Assembly: GCF_009696575.1 (NCBI RefSeq)
Contig: NZ_VULQ01000007.1
Location: 1-64,000 of the forward strand
DNA length: 64,000 nt
DNA from: Anaerococcus porci
GTDB taxonomy: Bacteria; Bacillota; Clostridia; Tissierellales; Peptoniphilaceae
Reading direction: 5' to 3'
In this document: positions 7,744-17,777 of the stretch, in pieces
Numbering within the stretch: the stretch's first letter is position 1
How the letters are laid out: every line of letters starts with the position of its first letter
Notes under the pieces: generated by a model
Told to the model about the DNA's origin: nothing
The model's database searches: none
What the model saw: the letters and a program-made list of their open reading frames with translations, nothing else
Position numbers and translations under genes: made by a program

Positions 7744-9204
7744 ATGAACTTAAAAATTGTCAAATATTCTATAGGAAAGCTTCTTTTGGTTTTGGCAGGC
7801 TTGTTGGTATTCCCATTAATAGTTTCTTTTATTTATAAAGAATCAATAGCTGATAAGATAAATTTTATACTACCAATTATAATATCTATAATACTAGGTA
7901 TGTTACTATCAAAACTTGGAGATAATAAAAGTCACATCTATACAAAAGAGGCTATGTTTATAACAGCATCAACTTGGCTTATATTTTCACTTATAGGGGC
8001 AATTCCCTTATTTCTTACAAAGTCAAATTACCCATCATATATAGATGCATTTTTTGAAATGGTATCAGGTTTTACAACATCAGGAGCATCGGTTGCCTTT
8101 AATGTAGAAGATTTACCTCATTCTATAATATTTTGGAGGTCATTTTCTCACTTTATAGGGGGTATGGGTATACTTGTATTTACCATAGCAATTCTTCCAA
8201 ATTCCAACAAGGAATCATCTCTACTAATGAAAAGTGAGGTTCCCGGTCCAAGCTTTGGAAAGATTACACCAAGACTTTCAGACACAGCAAGAAACCTCTA
8301 CCTTATGTATATAATCTTAACCATACTTACTATTATCTTACTTATGTTGGGAAGAATGAATCTTTTTGACTCTATTGTTCACGCTTTTGGGACAGCTGGG
8401 ACTGGTGGATTTTCGAGTAAGGGTATATCAATAGGAGCCTATAATTCTAGATATATAGAATTTATTTTAGGAATTATGATGGCAGTATTTGGTGTAAACT
8501 TCAATATTTATTTTTATGCCATAACAAAAAACCTAAGAGTTGCTATTGATAGTGAGGAATTAAAATGGTATGTAGGTATAATCCTAATATCAAGTGTGCT
8601 TGTATTTATAAATATCCTATCTATGTACAAGGATGTAATATATTCTTTGGTAAATTCATTTTTCTCAGTTTCATCTATAATAACCACAACAGGTTATGTA
8701 TCAGCAGACTTTGGAAAATGGCCACTTTTTTCTAAGTCTATTTTAATTCTTCTAATGTTTATAGGAGGATGTGCAGGTTCAACTGCAGGTGGACTTAAGG
8801 TATCTAGATTTGTTATCCTAATAAAAGGTGGTATAAACCAAATAAGAGAAGCAATGAATCCTAAGAAAATAACCATAAATAGACTTGATGGAAAGAGAGT
8901 TGATGAAAAGACTGAAAAATCAGTATCAAAGTATTTAGTTATATATATTTTAATTTTTATAATTTTTTTTATGATTGTGTCTATAGATATGAATGACTTT
9001 GAAACGGCCTTTGCAGCAGTTGCTACAACTTTTAATAACGTAGGTCCAGGTCTTGGAGCTTTTGGGCCAATTGAAACATTTGCACAAATGTCACAACTTT
9101 CAAAATTTGTCTTAACCTTAGCTATGCTTTTGGGAAGACTTGAAATATTCCCAGTGCTTTTACTTTTATATCCATCTACTTACAGGTATTTGAAGGATAA
9201 ATAA
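7744..9204 (+). CDS. trkH: Trk potassium uptake membrane subunit TrkH
   Basis: Inner-membrane K+ channel/transporter. The 486 residues hold about ten to twelve helices, with pore-loop signatures such as SGFTTSGAS near residue 109, GTAGTGGFS near 218, TTTGYVSADF near 313 and NVGPGLG near 434, matching the four M-P-M repeats of the SKT family. It pairs with TrkA immediately upstream and is followed by a strong terminator. Confidence 0.92.
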   Translation: MNLKIVKYSIGKLLLVLAGLLVFPLIVSFIYKESIADKINFILPIIISIILGMLLSKLGDNKSHIYTKEAMFITASTWLIFSLIGAIPLFLTKSNYPSYIDAFFEMVSGFTTSGASVAFNVEDLPHSIIFWRSFSHFIGGMGILVFTIAILPNSNKESSLLMKSEVPGPSFGKITPRLSDTARNLYLMYIILTILTIILLMLGRMNLFDSIVHAFGTAGTGGFSSKGISIGAYNSRYIEFILGIMMAVFGVNFNIYFYAITKNLRVAIDSEELKWYVGIILISSVLVFINILSMYKDVIYSLVNSFFSVSSIITTTGYVSADFGKWPLFSKSILILLMFIGGCAGSTAGGLKVSRFVILIKGGINQIREAMNPKKITINRLDGKRVDEKTEKSVSKYLVIYILIFIIFFMIVSIDMNDFETAFAAVATTFNNVGPGLGAFGPIETFAQMSQLSKFVLTLAMLLGRLEIFPVLLLLYPSTYRYLKDK

Positions 9205-9210
9205 GAAAAT

Positions 9211-9248
9211 AAACCCACAATAAGGAAATTTTCGCTTAATGTGGGTTT
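9211..9248. terminator. terminator after trkH
   Basis: AAACCCACA and TGTGGGTTT form the stem, with an inner TAAG/CTTA pairing. T-rich on the plus side and A-rich on the left side, so it could also serve the converging ilv operon. Confidence 0.85.
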
Positions 9249-9369
9249 TATTGGTATAGATTAGATGATTTTTATAAGGCAAAATTCATTTATACATTAG
9301 TCGTAGATTTAATTTATTATTTTAAATAAAAATTTAAAATGGACTTAATAAAGGAAAAATTTGATAAAA

Positions 9370-11034
9370 TTATTTTAAAATAGCTCCCTTATCTGAGCTT
9401 GTTACAAGTCTTCTATACCTATTTAACCAACCATTTACTTTGTTTATTTCAAGAGGTATGAATTTATCAATTCTTTCTTTAAATTCTTCATCACTTATTT
9501 TTAAATTTATAGAATAAGATGGTATATCTATCTCTATAATATCACCATCTTCTATAATGCCTATAGGTCCACCTAGTGCTGCTTCTGGTGATACATGACC
9601 TATGGAGGCACCTCTAGATGCTCCAGAGAATCTTCCGTCAGTTATAAGCGCGACACTTTTATCAAGTCCCATTCCAGCAAGGGCAGATGTAGGGTTAAGC
9701 ATCTCTCTCATACCAGGGCCACCTTTTGGACCTTCATACCTTATAATAACAATATCTCCAGGCTTTATTTGAGAGTTATAAATTGCTTTTATGGCATCAT
9801 CTTCTGAATTATATACTCTTGCAGGACCAGTGTGTTTGAGCATAGACTCATCTACAGCAGATCTTTTAACAACTGCACCCTTAGTGGCTATATTTCCAAA
9901 AAGAATTGCAAGTCCTCCAACTTTAGAGTACGGGTTTTCAATATCTCTTATAACTTCATTATTTTTATTTTCAATATTTTTGATATTTTCTCCTACACTT
10001 TTCCCACTTACAGTAATAAGACTTAAATCGATTAATCCTTTTTTAGAGATCTCTTTTTCAACAGCTCCTATTCCACCACTTAGATATAAGTCTTCCATGT
10101 GGTGAGGACCTGCTGGAGCAAGGTGGCAAAGATTAGGCACTTTCTCGCTTATTTTATTGAATATATCTAGGTCTATATCAAGTCCTCTTTCACTAGCTAT
10201 GGCTAATAGATGAAGAACTGTGTTTGTAGAACAACCCAAAGCCATATCACATGCTATGGCATTTTTAACTGACTTTTCTGTTATTATATCATTTATCCTA
10301 ATGTCATTTTTTAAAAGTTCCATTATTTGAAAGCCAGATTCTTTAGCAAGCCTATATCTTTCAGAATAAACAGCAGGAGTTGTTCCATTTCCAGGCAAGG
10401 CTAGACCTATGGCTTCTGATAGGCAGTTCATAGAATTTGCAGTATACATTCCAGCACAAGATCCACAAGTAGGGCATACTGACTTTTCAATCTCATAAAG
10501 TTGTTCATCATTTATTAGATTAGCCTTATTTGCTCCTACAGCTTCAAAAACTGATGATAGGGAAAGTTCCTTACCTTTATTTTTTCCACTTAGCATAGGA
10601 CCACCACTTACAAGAATTGTAGGTAGGTTAAGCCTTAAAGCTCCCATTATCATGCCAGGAACAATCTTATCACAATTTGGAACAAGCACTAGAGCATCAA
10701 GTCCATGGGCTATTGCCATAGTTTCAACGCTATCCGCTATAATTTCCCTACTTGGAAGGGAATATTTCATACCTATATGACCCATTGCAATACCATCACA
10801 AACTCCAATTGAAGGAATAGTTATAGGTGTTCCTCCATTCATTAAAACTCCGGCTTTTACAGAGTCAGCTACCTTATCTAGGTACATATGACCTGGAACA
10901 ATTTCACTATAGGCTGATATTATTCCAATCAAAGGTCTATTAAGCTGTTCTTTGCTATAGCCTAGGGCATAAAAAAGCGATCTATTTGGAGCTCTTTCAC
11001 TACCCCTTAGTACTTTATCACTATTTAATTTCAT
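9370..11034 (-). CDS. ilvD: dihydroxy-acid dehydratase
   Basis: Third common step of branched-chain amino-acid synthesis: dehydrates 2,3-dihydroxyisovalerate or its methyl homologue to the 2-keto acid. The 554 residues match the IlvD/Edd family. Fe-S ligand cysteines lie in the [10 protein letters not shown] region (residue ~120) and [18 protein letters not shown] (residue ~190), and [19 protein letters not shown] is near the C-terminus. Last gene of the minus-strand ilvBNCD operon; its ATG overlaps the ilvC stop by one base. Confidence 0.95.
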   Translation of the reverse strand: MKLNSDKVLRGSERAPNRSLFYALGYSKEQLNRPLIGIISAYSEIVPGHMYLDKVADSVKAGVLMNGGTPITIPSIGVCDGIAMGHIGMKYSLPSREIIADSVETMAIAHGLDALVLVPNCDKIVPGMIMGALRLNLPTILVSGGPMLSGKNKGKELSLSSVFEAVGANKANLINDEQLYEIEKSVCPTCGSCAGMYTANSMNCLSEAIGLALPGNGTTPAVYSERYRLAKESGFQIMELLKNDIRINDIITEKSVKNAIACDMALGCSTNTVLHLLAIASERGLDIDLDIFNKISEKVPNLCHLAPAGPHHMEDLYLSGGIGAVEKEISKKGLIDLSLITVSGKSVGENIKNIENKNNEVIRDIENPYSKVGGLAILFGNIATKGAVVKRSAVDESMLKHTGPARVYNSEDDAIKAIYNSQIKPGDIVIIRYEGPKGGPGMREMLNPTSALAGMGLDKSVALITDGRFSGASRGASIGHVSPEAALGGPIGIIEDGDIIEIDIPSYSINLKISDEEFKERIDKFIPLEINKVNGWLNRYRRLVTSSDKGAILK

Positions 11035-12038
11035 TAGTTCTCCTTTTTATTAAGCCAAGTCATCATAGATCTCAGATCTTTTCCGACTTCTTCTAATTGA
11101 TGTTCTTTTTTTCTTCTTCTAGTTGTAAGAAATTCTATCTTTCTTCCTGATGAGAATTCTTGCATGAATTGACTTGCAAAGGCACCTGACTGGATATCTT
11201 CTAGGATATTTTTCATAGCATCTCTTGTTTCTTTTCCTATTATTTTCTTTCCAGCATAGTAGTCACCATATTCTGCAGTATTTGAGATGGAGTTTCTCAT
11301 ATTTGAAAAACCACCTTCAACAATCATATCAACTATAAGTTTCATTTCGTGAATACATTCAAAGTATGCCATTTCTGCTTCATATCCTGCTTCAACCAAG
11401 GTTTCAAAACCTGCTGTCATAAGTTCACAGATACCACCACACAAAACTGCTTGTTCTCCAAAAAGGTCAGTTTCAGTTTCTTCTTTGAAAGTTGTTTCAA
11501 GAATACCTGCTCTACCTGCACCTATAGCAGAGGCATAGGCTAGGGCAAGATCCTTTGCCTTACCAGAATAATCTTTATAGACTGCTACAAGAGAAGGAAC
11601 ACCATTACCTTTAACAAATTGACTTCTTACAGTGTGACCTGGTCCTTTTGGAGCGACCATTGCCACATCAATACCTTCAGCAGGTTTTACTAGGCAGTAG
11701 TGGATATTAAATCCATGAGCATACATCAAAGTGTCACCTTTTTTCATGTAAGGGGCAACTTCACTGTTGTATATGTCTGCAGATACTTCATCTGGTACAA
11801 GCATCATTACCACATTTGCTTTTTGGCTAGCTTCACTTACTTCATAAACTCTAAGTCCAAAGCTTTCTGCTTTTTTCCAAGATTTTGAGCCCTTTCTAAG
11901 TCCTACAAGGACATCTATACCAGATTCTTTTAAGTTGAGGGCGTGGGCATGACCTTGTGAACCAAATCCTATTACAGCTACAGTTTTTTCCTTAAGTAGG
12001 TTTATATTACAATCCTTGTCATAGTATTTTTTTATCAT
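11034..12038 (-). CDS. ilvC: ketol-acid reductoisomerase (NAD(P)H)
   Basis: Isomerises and reduces acetolactate or acetohydroxybutyrate. A short class I enzyme of 334 residues, with the Rossmann motif [13 protein letters not shown] near residue 24 and the C-terminal knotted domain ([31 protein letters not shown] with metal-binding acids). The residues after the motif ([10 protein letters not shown]) keep Arg/Lys/Ser positions that usually favour NADPH. Between ilvN and ilvD in the operon. Confidence 0.95.
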   Translation of the reverse strand: MIKKYYDKDCNINLLKEKTVAVIGFGSQGHAHALNLKESGIDVLVGLRKGSKSWKKAESFGLRVYEVSEASQKANVVMMLVPDEVSADIYNSEVAPYMKKGDTLMYAHGFNIHYCLVKPAEGIDVAMVAPKGPGHTVRSQFVKGNGVPSLVAVYKDYSGKAKDLALAYASAIGAGRAGILETTFKEETETDLFGEQAVLCGGICELMTAGFETLVEAGYEAEMAYFECIHEMKLIVDMIVEGGFSNMRNSISNTAEYGDYYAGKKIIGKETRDAMKNILEDIQSGAFASQFMQEFSSGRKIEFLTTRRRKKEHQLEEVGKDLRSMMTWLNKKEN

Positions 12039-12054
12039 TTTTTACTCCTTAAAT

Positions 12055-12534
12055 TTAATATTTTTTTATCCCTGTTATTCCAGTTCTAGTTACATCTTCT
12101 ATTTGGTATTTTGAAACTATTGCTAAAAAATCATTAACCTTATCCCTATCTCCAGTAAGCTCTAAATAGAGGTCTTCTTTAGAATAGTCAATTATATTTG
12201 CCTTATATAGATTTGTTAGGGCATTTAATTCCAAATAGTCTTTTTTATGTATCTTTAGCCTAACAATTAGCATTTCTCTTGAAATAAAGTTTTTATCATC
12301 CATTATCTCAAGATTTATTACATCTTCAAGCTTCTCAATTTGCTTTACAACCTGCCTTACAAGCTCTTCTTCTTCAGATATGGTCGCGATAATCCTTGTC
12401 TTGTTACCTTTACCATTTACAGCTGCATTTATGCTTTCTATATTGTATCCTCTTCTTGAAAAAATCGAAGAAATTCTCGTAAGTATACCAGCATTGTTTT
12501 CCACTAAAACATTTATAGTACTTAATTTTTTCAC
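12055..12534 (-). CDS. ilvN: acetolactate synthase small (regulatory) subunit
   Basis: Binds valine for feedback control and activates the IlvB subunit. The 159 residues hold an N-terminal ACT domain (INVLVENNAGILTRISSIF, GYNIESI) and the C-terminal ALS_ss_C domain. It begins 3 bp after ilvB ends. Called ilvH in some species. Confidence 0.93.
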   Translation of the reverse strand: MKKLSTINVLVENNAGILTRISSIFSRRGYNIESINAAVNGKGNKTRIIATISEEEELVRQVVKQIEKLEDVINLEIMDDKNFISREMLIVRLKIHKKDYLELNALTNLYKANIIDYSKEDLYLELTGDRDKVNDFLAIVSKYQIEDVTRTGITGIKKY

Positions 12535-12537
12535 TTT

Positions 12538-14199
12538 TTACTCCATTATTACATCATCAACTGATCCGCCAGCTGGTATCATAGGAAGGACTAATTCATT
12601 TGTGTCAATCTTTACCTCTATGATAGATGGGCCATCTATTTTTATGGCCTTATCAAAGCAATCCTTAAATTCCTTTATAGTACAAGCACTAAATCCTTTT
12701 GCACCCATGGCTTGGGCAAGAATCACATAGTTAAGTTTACTTTCAATATTGGTTTTTGAGAACCTATCCTTATAAAGAAGGTGTTGCCATTGCCTTACCA
12801 TTCCTAGGGTATTGTTATTCATGACTACAGTTATGACCTTTATATTTTCATTGACTGCCGTTAAAACTTCATTAAAGTTCATATTAAAGGATCCATCACC
12901 TGTAATTAAAACTACAGGTCTGTTAGGATTGGCTAGTTTTGCTCCCATGGCGGCTCCATAACCAAATCCCATAGTTCCAAGTCCTCCACTCGTTAAAAAT
13001 GATCTAGGCTTTGTTCTTCCACAATATTGGGCTGTCCACATTTGATGCTGACCAACATCTGTAACAAAGATTAAGTCATCACCCAAAGTGTTAGATATGT
13101 GTTTTATAACTTGATGTGGTTTTAATAATTCTTTTGAATCTTCTGCTTTAAAGTCTTTTTTTCTCAAATCATTTATCCTTGAAATCCAATCCTTTCTTTC
13201 TCTTTTTTCTACACAAGGTAAAAGTTTATTTAAAATTTCTTTTACATCTCCTACTAGACCAAAATCAACAAAGATATTCTTATCAATTTCTGACTTATCT
13301 ATATCAATATGAATAATTTTAGCATCTTTGGCAAACTTCTTTGTATTTAGAGCGACTCTGTCAGAAAATCTTACTCCACAAGCTATCAAAAGGTCACATT
13401 CGTCTATAGCGTTATTTGTGGAATATTTTCCATGCATACCAACCATTCCAAGATTTAGTTCATCTTCATATCCTAAAACTCCTATACCCATGATAGTATT
13501 ACAAGCTGGAATTTGAGACTTATGGATTAACTGTCTTAACTCTTTAAAGCTTTCTGACGAAGTGACTCCTCCTCCTGAATATATAATTGGTCTTTTTGCA
13601 TTATTAATGTAGAATGCGATTTTTTTTATATCATTATCTGAAACTTCAAAATTTCTCTCTTTTCTAAAGATATCTTTTTTTACATATTCAATAAAATCTC
13701 CTGTAATATCACTAGGTATATCAACAAGAACTGGTCCCTTTCTTCCAGATTGGGCTATTAAAAAAGCTCTTTTTAGAGTATTTTGAAGATCTCTTATATC
13801 CCTTACTACGAAATTGTGCTTGGTAATGGGCATAGTTATACCCATTATGTCAATTTCTTGAAAAGAGTCTTTTCCAATAAGTTTTCTATTTGCGTTGCCT
13901 GTTATACAAACTAAGGGAATGGAATCCATAAAGGCAGTCGCAAGACCTGTCACAATATTGGTTGCACCAGGCCCAGATGTCGCAATAACTACTCCAGTTT
14001 TTCCGCTAGATCTTGCATATCCATCGGCTGCATGGACTGCACCTTGTTCATGACTTGTCCTTATAAGCCTGAGTTTATCTTCATAGTCGTAAAGTGCATC
14101 AAAGATTTGAATTACAGCCCCACCAGGATAGCCGAAGATAATATCAACTCCTTCGTCTATAAGTGTTTTTACAATTATTTCAGCACCCTTCACCTTCAT
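12538..14199 (-). CDS. ilvB: acetolactate synthase catalytic subunit
   Basis: TPP-dependent enzyme that makes acetolactate or acetohydroxybutyrate. The 553 residues show the three TPP-enzyme domains: N-terminal domain with catalytic Glu in SHEQGAVHAADGYAR (~residue 50), central FAD-type domain, and C-terminal TPP-binding motif GDGSFNMNFNE (~residue 424). First gene of the operon, preceded by a T-box leader, so expression should rise when charged branched-chain tRNA falls. Confidence 0.95.
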   Translation of the reverse strand: MKVKGAEIIVKTLIDEGVDIIFGYPGGAVIQIFDALYDYEDKLRLIRTSHEQGAVHAADGYARSSGKTGVVIATSGPGATNIVTGLATAFMDSIPLVCITGNANRKLIGKDSFQEIDIMGITMPITKHNFVVRDIRDLQNTLKRAFLIAQSGRKGPVLVDIPSDITGDFIEYVKKDIFRKERNFEVSDNDIKKIAFYINNAKRPIIYSGGGVTSSESFKELRQLIHKSQIPACNTIMGIGVLGYEDELNLGMVGMHGKYSTNNAIDECDLLIACGVRFSDRVALNTKKFAKDAKIIHIDIDKSEIDKNIFVDFGLVGDVKEILNKLLPCVEKRERKDWISRINDLRKKDFKAEDSKELLKPHQVIKHISNTLGDDLIFVTDVGQHQMWTAQYCGRTKPRSFLTSGGLGTMGFGYGAAMGAKLANPNRPVVLITGDGSFNMNFNEVLTAVNENIKVITVVMNNNTLGMVRQWQHLLYKDRFSKTNIESKLNYVILAQAMGAKGFSACTIKEFKDCFDKAIKIDGPSIIEVKIDTNELVLPMIPAGGSVDDVIME

Positions 14200-14261
14200 T
14201 TAATCACCTCTTTTTAATTACTTAATTCTCATTATTCTTTAACATTTATAAAATTTTCAAT

Positions 14262-14524
14262 AAAAAAAGTCCTTTGTCTTATTGACAAAGGACGAAATTA
14301 TCGCGGTACCACCTTTTTTCTTATACAAAAATAAGCTCTCAAGCATCTAACAATGCCGGGTTTAGATAACGCCAACCATAGCGACAAATCTTACTTATTT
14401 TCAGACTTGCATAAGAAAAAGGATATTCAAATTATATCAACTATAAGCTCACACCAGCCGCTTACTCTCTTTAAATCTTTATAATCCTACTCGTTTTTTC
14501 TGATAATTTTTAAATTCAAATGTT
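14262..14524 (-). ncRNA. T-box leader of the ilv operon, Ile specifier
   Basis: Read on the minus strand. The T-box core GGTGGTACCGCG (14301-14312) is followed by a strong terminator (stem GTCCTTTGTC/GACAAAGGAC, 14269-14293, plus T run). Upstream is a long stem I with an AGTA motif; the specifier loop reads GAATATCC, giving ATC (Ile) at 14424-14422. The Met T-box at 38433 shows the same GAA-N-codon layout, which supports the choice of frame. Uncharged tRNA-Ile would stabilise the antiterminator and turn on ilvBNCD. Confidence 0.92.
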
Positions 14525-14531
14525 AATACAT

Positions 14532-14560
14532 ATAATAATATCTATGTTTAAAAATGTCAA
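14532..14560 (-). promoter_or_regulatory. promoter of the ilv operon
   Basis: On the minus strand TTGACA (14560-14555), 17-bp spacer, TATTAT (14537-14532), starting transcription just before the T-box leader. Confidence 0.8.
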
Positions 14561-14749
14561 GTTTTTTTGTATATTTTTTTATAATTGGGTAAGTTTATAC
14601 TTGGAAACATTGACATAATAATGTTTTATATAAAGAATGTAATTTTAATCTATTATAGCAATCTTATAATAAGAAAGACAAGTTTTTTTCTAAAAGACTA
14701 TAAACTTTCAAAATTGACAAGAACTTCATTTTAATTTATTATAAAAGTG

Positions 14750-14880
14750 ACAAAGGGAGTTCTAAAAAGATCTGAGAGGAAGATAAATCTTCGACCTTAC
14801 CTGATCCAGGTAATGCTGGCGTAGGGAATATTTCATTTATTGAATTTATAAGGAAATGGCCTTTTGCTATTTCCTTTTTT
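14750..14880 (+). ncRNA. TPP riboswitch with downstream terminator
   Basis: Conserved THI-box segments CTGAGAGGAAG, ACCTGATCCAGGTAATGCTGG and CGTAGGGAA are present (14750-14830). A terminator follows (AGGAAATGGC/GCTATTTCCT with six T, 14851-14880). Thiamine diphosphate binding should end transcription before thiD. Confidence 0.95.
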
Positions 14881-14906
14881 ATTTACCTTTTTTATTCTGA
14901 GTTTGT

Positions 14907-14991
14907 AACTTCCTTTGAGTATTTGTAACGATAGCGGTATATCGGGCAGACCACTTTATATCGCTTAAGAAAAGTGCTAAGAAAGGAAGTT
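14907..14991 (+). promoter_or_regulatory. leader hairpin that sequesters the thiD ribosome site
   Basis: AACTTCCTTT (14907-14916) is exactly complementary to AAAGGAAGTT (14982-14991), which contains the thiD Shine-Dalgarno sequence. A nested pairing AGCGGTATA/TATATCGCT lies inside. It follows the TPP terminator, so a second, translational control of thiD seems possible. I do not recognise an RNA family. Confidence 0.5.
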
Positions 14992-14995
14992 TTTA

Positions 14996-15808
14996 ATGAA
15001 AATAGCATTAACTATAGCGGGTAGTGACTCGTCGGCAGGCGCTGGTATCCAAGCGGATATTAAGACAATGACATTAAATGGAGTGTATGCAGAAAGTGCC
15101 ATAACAGCCTTGACTGCTCAAAACACAACAGGAGTATATGATATATTAGAATCAAGTCCTGAATTTTTAAAAGCCCAACTTGATGCAATCTTCGATGATA
15201 TATATCCAGATAGCGTAAAGATAGGCATGGTATCAAGCAAGGCTTTGATTGAGGTTATAGCAGATTGCCTAAAAGAAAGAAAGACCAAAAACATAGTTGT
15301 GGATCCTGTAATGGTTGCAACTAGTGGTTCAAAGCTTTTATTAGATGATTCAATTGAAACATTGATGCAAAAGCTCTTACCATTGGCAGATTTGCTTACA
15401 CCCAATATTCCAGAAGCCGAGATTTTATCAGGTATAGAAATTAAGTCTATAGATGATATGGAGGAGGCGGCAAAAATTATCTCTGAAAAGTTTTCATGTA
15501 AAACTCTTATTAAGGGAGGGCATAAGCTAAATGATGCCAATGATTATTTATATAGTGAGGGAAAAGGTGTTTGGTTTAAGGGAGAAAGAATAGACAATCC
15601 CAATACCCACGGAACAGGTTGTACCCTATCATCTGCAATTGCAGCAAATCTTTCAAAGGGTTTTTCTATGGAGGAAGCTATAAAAATGGCTAAGGACTTT
15701 TTATCAGCTGCCTTAAAAGATGGTCTCAATCTGGGAAAAGGGTCTGGTCCTATGAACCATGCTTTTGATATAAAAGACAAGTATAAAAAGCTGGGAGAAA
15801 ATAGATGA
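14996..15808 (+). CDS. thiD: hydroxymethylpyrimidine/phosphomethylpyrimidine kinase
   Basis: Phosphorylates HMP to HMP-P and HMP-PP for thiamine synthesis. A ribokinase-like fold of 270 residues: N-terminal AGSDSSAGAGIQADIKT (residues 8-24), VVDPVMVATSG near residue 100, and the anion-hole motif NTHGTGCTLSSAIAA near residue 203. Behind a TPP riboswitch, and its stop overlaps the start of cytX by 4 bp, so it works with HMP uptake. Confidence 0.95.
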   Translation: MKIALTIAGSDSSAGAGIQADIKTMTLNGVYAESAITALTAQNTTGVYDILESSPEFLKAQLDAIFDDIYPDSVKIGMVSSKALIEVIADCLKERKTKNIVVDPVMVATSGSKLLLDDSIETLMQKLLPLADLLTPNIPEAEILSGIEIKSIDDMEEAAKIISEKFSCKTLIKGGHKLNDANDYLYSEGKGVWFKGERIDNPNTHGTGCTLSSAIAANLSKGFSMEEAIKMAKDFLSAALKDGLNLGKGSGPMNHAFDIKDKYKKLGENR

Positions 15809-16977
15809 AAAAACAAGGAGTTTTAGAAGATAGCCTAATATGGTTTGGGGCGGCAGTATCAATTGCTGAAATTATCACGGGAACATATTTTTCTTCCTTA
15901 GGCTTTACTAAAGCTATGGCGGCTATTATTATTGGCCACATTTTTGGCTGTTTTTTGCTTTATCTGGCTGCAATAATTGGAGCAAGATTAAATATGTCTG
16001 CTATGGAGAGTGTGAAATACTCTTTTGGAAGTAAGGGTTTTGCTATATTTGCAATAATAAATATAATCCAGCTTGTAGCATGGACTGGAATTATGATCTA
16101 TGATGGAGCTATAGCAGCTGGAAATATTTTTAATATAGGAAATTGGATATGGTCTTTAGTAATAGGGTTTTTAATTATCTTTTGGATATTCATAGGTATT
16201 AAAAATCTTGGACCTGTAAATAAGATATCTATGACACTTTTATTTGTTCTAAGTCTTGTACTTGCCTTTGTAATCTTTAAAAATAGAGGCGCAAGTCTTG
16301 GTATAAGTGGAAATGAACTATCATTTGGAAATGGGGTCGAGCTTTCTATAGCTATGCCTCTATCATGGATTCCACTTATAGCAGACTACTCCAAAGACTA
16401 TGACAATTATAAAAAATCATCATTAGCCTCAGTCCTCGCCTATGGTATAGTTTCATTTTTTATGTATACTATAGGACTTTCTGCATCACTTTTTGCAGGA
16501 ACAAATGATATTGGAGAGATTATGTTAAAATCAGGTATGGGAGTTTTGGGACTTTTAATAATTGTCCTATCAACAGTAACTACAACCTTCCTTGATGCCT
16601 ACTCAGCAGGAGTTTCTGCAAACTCCTTAAATAAAAATATAGATATTAAAAAATGTGGTATTCTTGTTACAATTATAGGAACTATTGGAGCAATTATCTT
16701 TCCAATGGATGATATTACTGATTTTCTATATTTTATAGGCTCAGTTTTTGCACCTATGATTGCAATTTTAATTGCGGACTTTTTTATAATAAAAATCGAT
16801 AGGACAGGTGAGGACTTTTATCTTAAAAATATTATAATTTGGATAATAGGATTTATAATCTATAGGATACTTTTAAATACTGATGTTATAATAGGAGCAA
16901 CTTTCTTAAGTATTCTTATAACTATAGCTCTTACACTAATCGTTGAAAAAATAACAAAGAGGAGTAAAATCAAGTAA
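15805..16977 (+). CDS. cytX: NCS1-family permease CytX, putative hydroxymethylpyrimidine transporter
   Basis: Membrane permease of 390 residues with about 11-12 helices. The N-terminal region SLIWFGAAVSIAEIITGTYF matches the CytX branch of the cytosine/purine (NCS1) permeases. It overlaps thiD by 4 bp (ATGA) under the same TPP riboswitch, the usual context for import of the thiamine precursor HMP. Substrate is inferred from this context. Confidence 0.85.
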   Translation: MKKQGVLEDSLIWFGAAVSIAEIITGTYFSSLGFTKAMAAIIIGHIFGCFLLYLAAIIGARLNMSAMESVKYSFGSKGFAIFAIINIIQLVAWTGIMIYDGAIAAGNIFNIGNWIWSLVIGFLIIFWIFIGIKNLGPVNKISMTLLFVLSLVLAFVIFKNRGASLGISGNELSFGNGVELSIAMPLSWIPLIADYSKDYDNYKKSSLASVLAYGIVSFFMYTIGLSASLFAGTNDIGEIMLKSGMGVLGLLIIVLSTVTTTFLDAYSAGVSANSLNKNIDIKKCGILVTIIGTIGAIIFPMDDITDFLYFIGSVFAPMIAILIADFFIIKIDRTGEDFYLKNIIIWIIGFIIYRILLNTDVIIGATFLSILITIALTLIVEKITKRSKIK

Positions 16978-16994
16978 AAGAAAAGAGATATTTT

Positions 16995-17738
16995 ATGGAT
17001 TTTGCAACGATTATAGTTAATCATGGAACATCAAGATTAAATCTTCAATATGAGCTTATCGAAAGGGTTAGTAGGAAAATAAAGAAAACTTATCCAAAAA
17101 GCTATATAGGGGCTTATCTTGCGGGAAATAGTATAAGAAAAAAGATAAAAGATAAAGACTTAAAAATAGAGTTAGAAGATATCTTAAAAAATTTAAGGGA
17201 AAAAAATATTAGAGAAGTTAAGTTTTTGATGCTTTATGTGGTAAGGGGTATAGAGTATGAAAAGCTAATAAAGCTTGCCCACAGCCTAAATAAAGATGAA
17301 TTTTTCACCTTTACCTTCACTAAGGCCCTGCTTGAAGAAGACTTCTGTGATAAAAAAATCTTAAAATTAATTGAAGAAATTAGTGAGAACAAGGAAAGCT
17401 TAATAATAGCTCATGGAAGTCCAAAAAAAGATTTGAATCAATTTGAAAACTTCAAAAAAAAGATTGATAATCAGTCTGATAAGCTCTATTTTTCAACTTT
17501 TGAAGACAATAATAAGGATTATTTAATAAGTGAGTTTAAGAAAAAGGATATAAAAAAGATAAGGATAATACCTTTCTTAATCCTTGCTGGAAACCATGTT
17601 TATAGAGATATAGAAAGTGAAGACAAAGCTTCCTATAAAAGTATTCTAAAAGAAAATGCAATCTCTGTAGAAATAATTAAAAAGGGACTCATAGAGTATG
17701 ATGAAATACTTAATATAATTGTAGAAAAACTTTCTTAA
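16995..17738 (+). CDS. cbiK: CbiK-like sirohydrochlorin cobaltochelatase
   Basis: Class II chelatase fold, 247 residues: N-terminal IIVNHGTS (His10), second-half IAHGSPK (~140) and AGNHVYRDI (~200) supply the metal-binding histidines known for anaerobic CbiK. Full length for CbiK. It lies 17 bp after cytX with no terminator or promoter between, so it appears to belong to the TPP-controlled transcript, although no other cobalamin or sirohaem gene is in the window. Cobalt specificity is inferred from family. Confidence 0.75.
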   Translation: MDFATIIVNHGTSRLNLQYELIERVSRKIKKTYPKSYIGAYLAGNSIRKKIKDKDLKIELEDILKNLREKNIREVKFLMLYVVRGIEYEKLIKLAHSLNKDEFFTFTFTKALLEEDFCDKKILKLIEEISENKESLIIAHGSPKKDLNQFENFKKKIDNQSDKLYFSTFEDNNKDYLISEFKKKDIKKIRIIPFLILAGNHVYRDIESEDKASYKSILKENAISVEIIKKGLIEYDEILNIIVEKLS

Positions 17739-17742
17739 ATCA

Positions 17743-17771
17743 TTGACAAAGCTGGGAATTTAGTGTATCAT
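17743..17771 (+). promoter_or_regulatory. promoter of rplM-rpsI
   Basis: TTGACA (17743-17748), 17-bp spacer, TATCAT (17766-17771). Confidence 0.8.
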
Positions 17772-17777
17772 AAGTGG

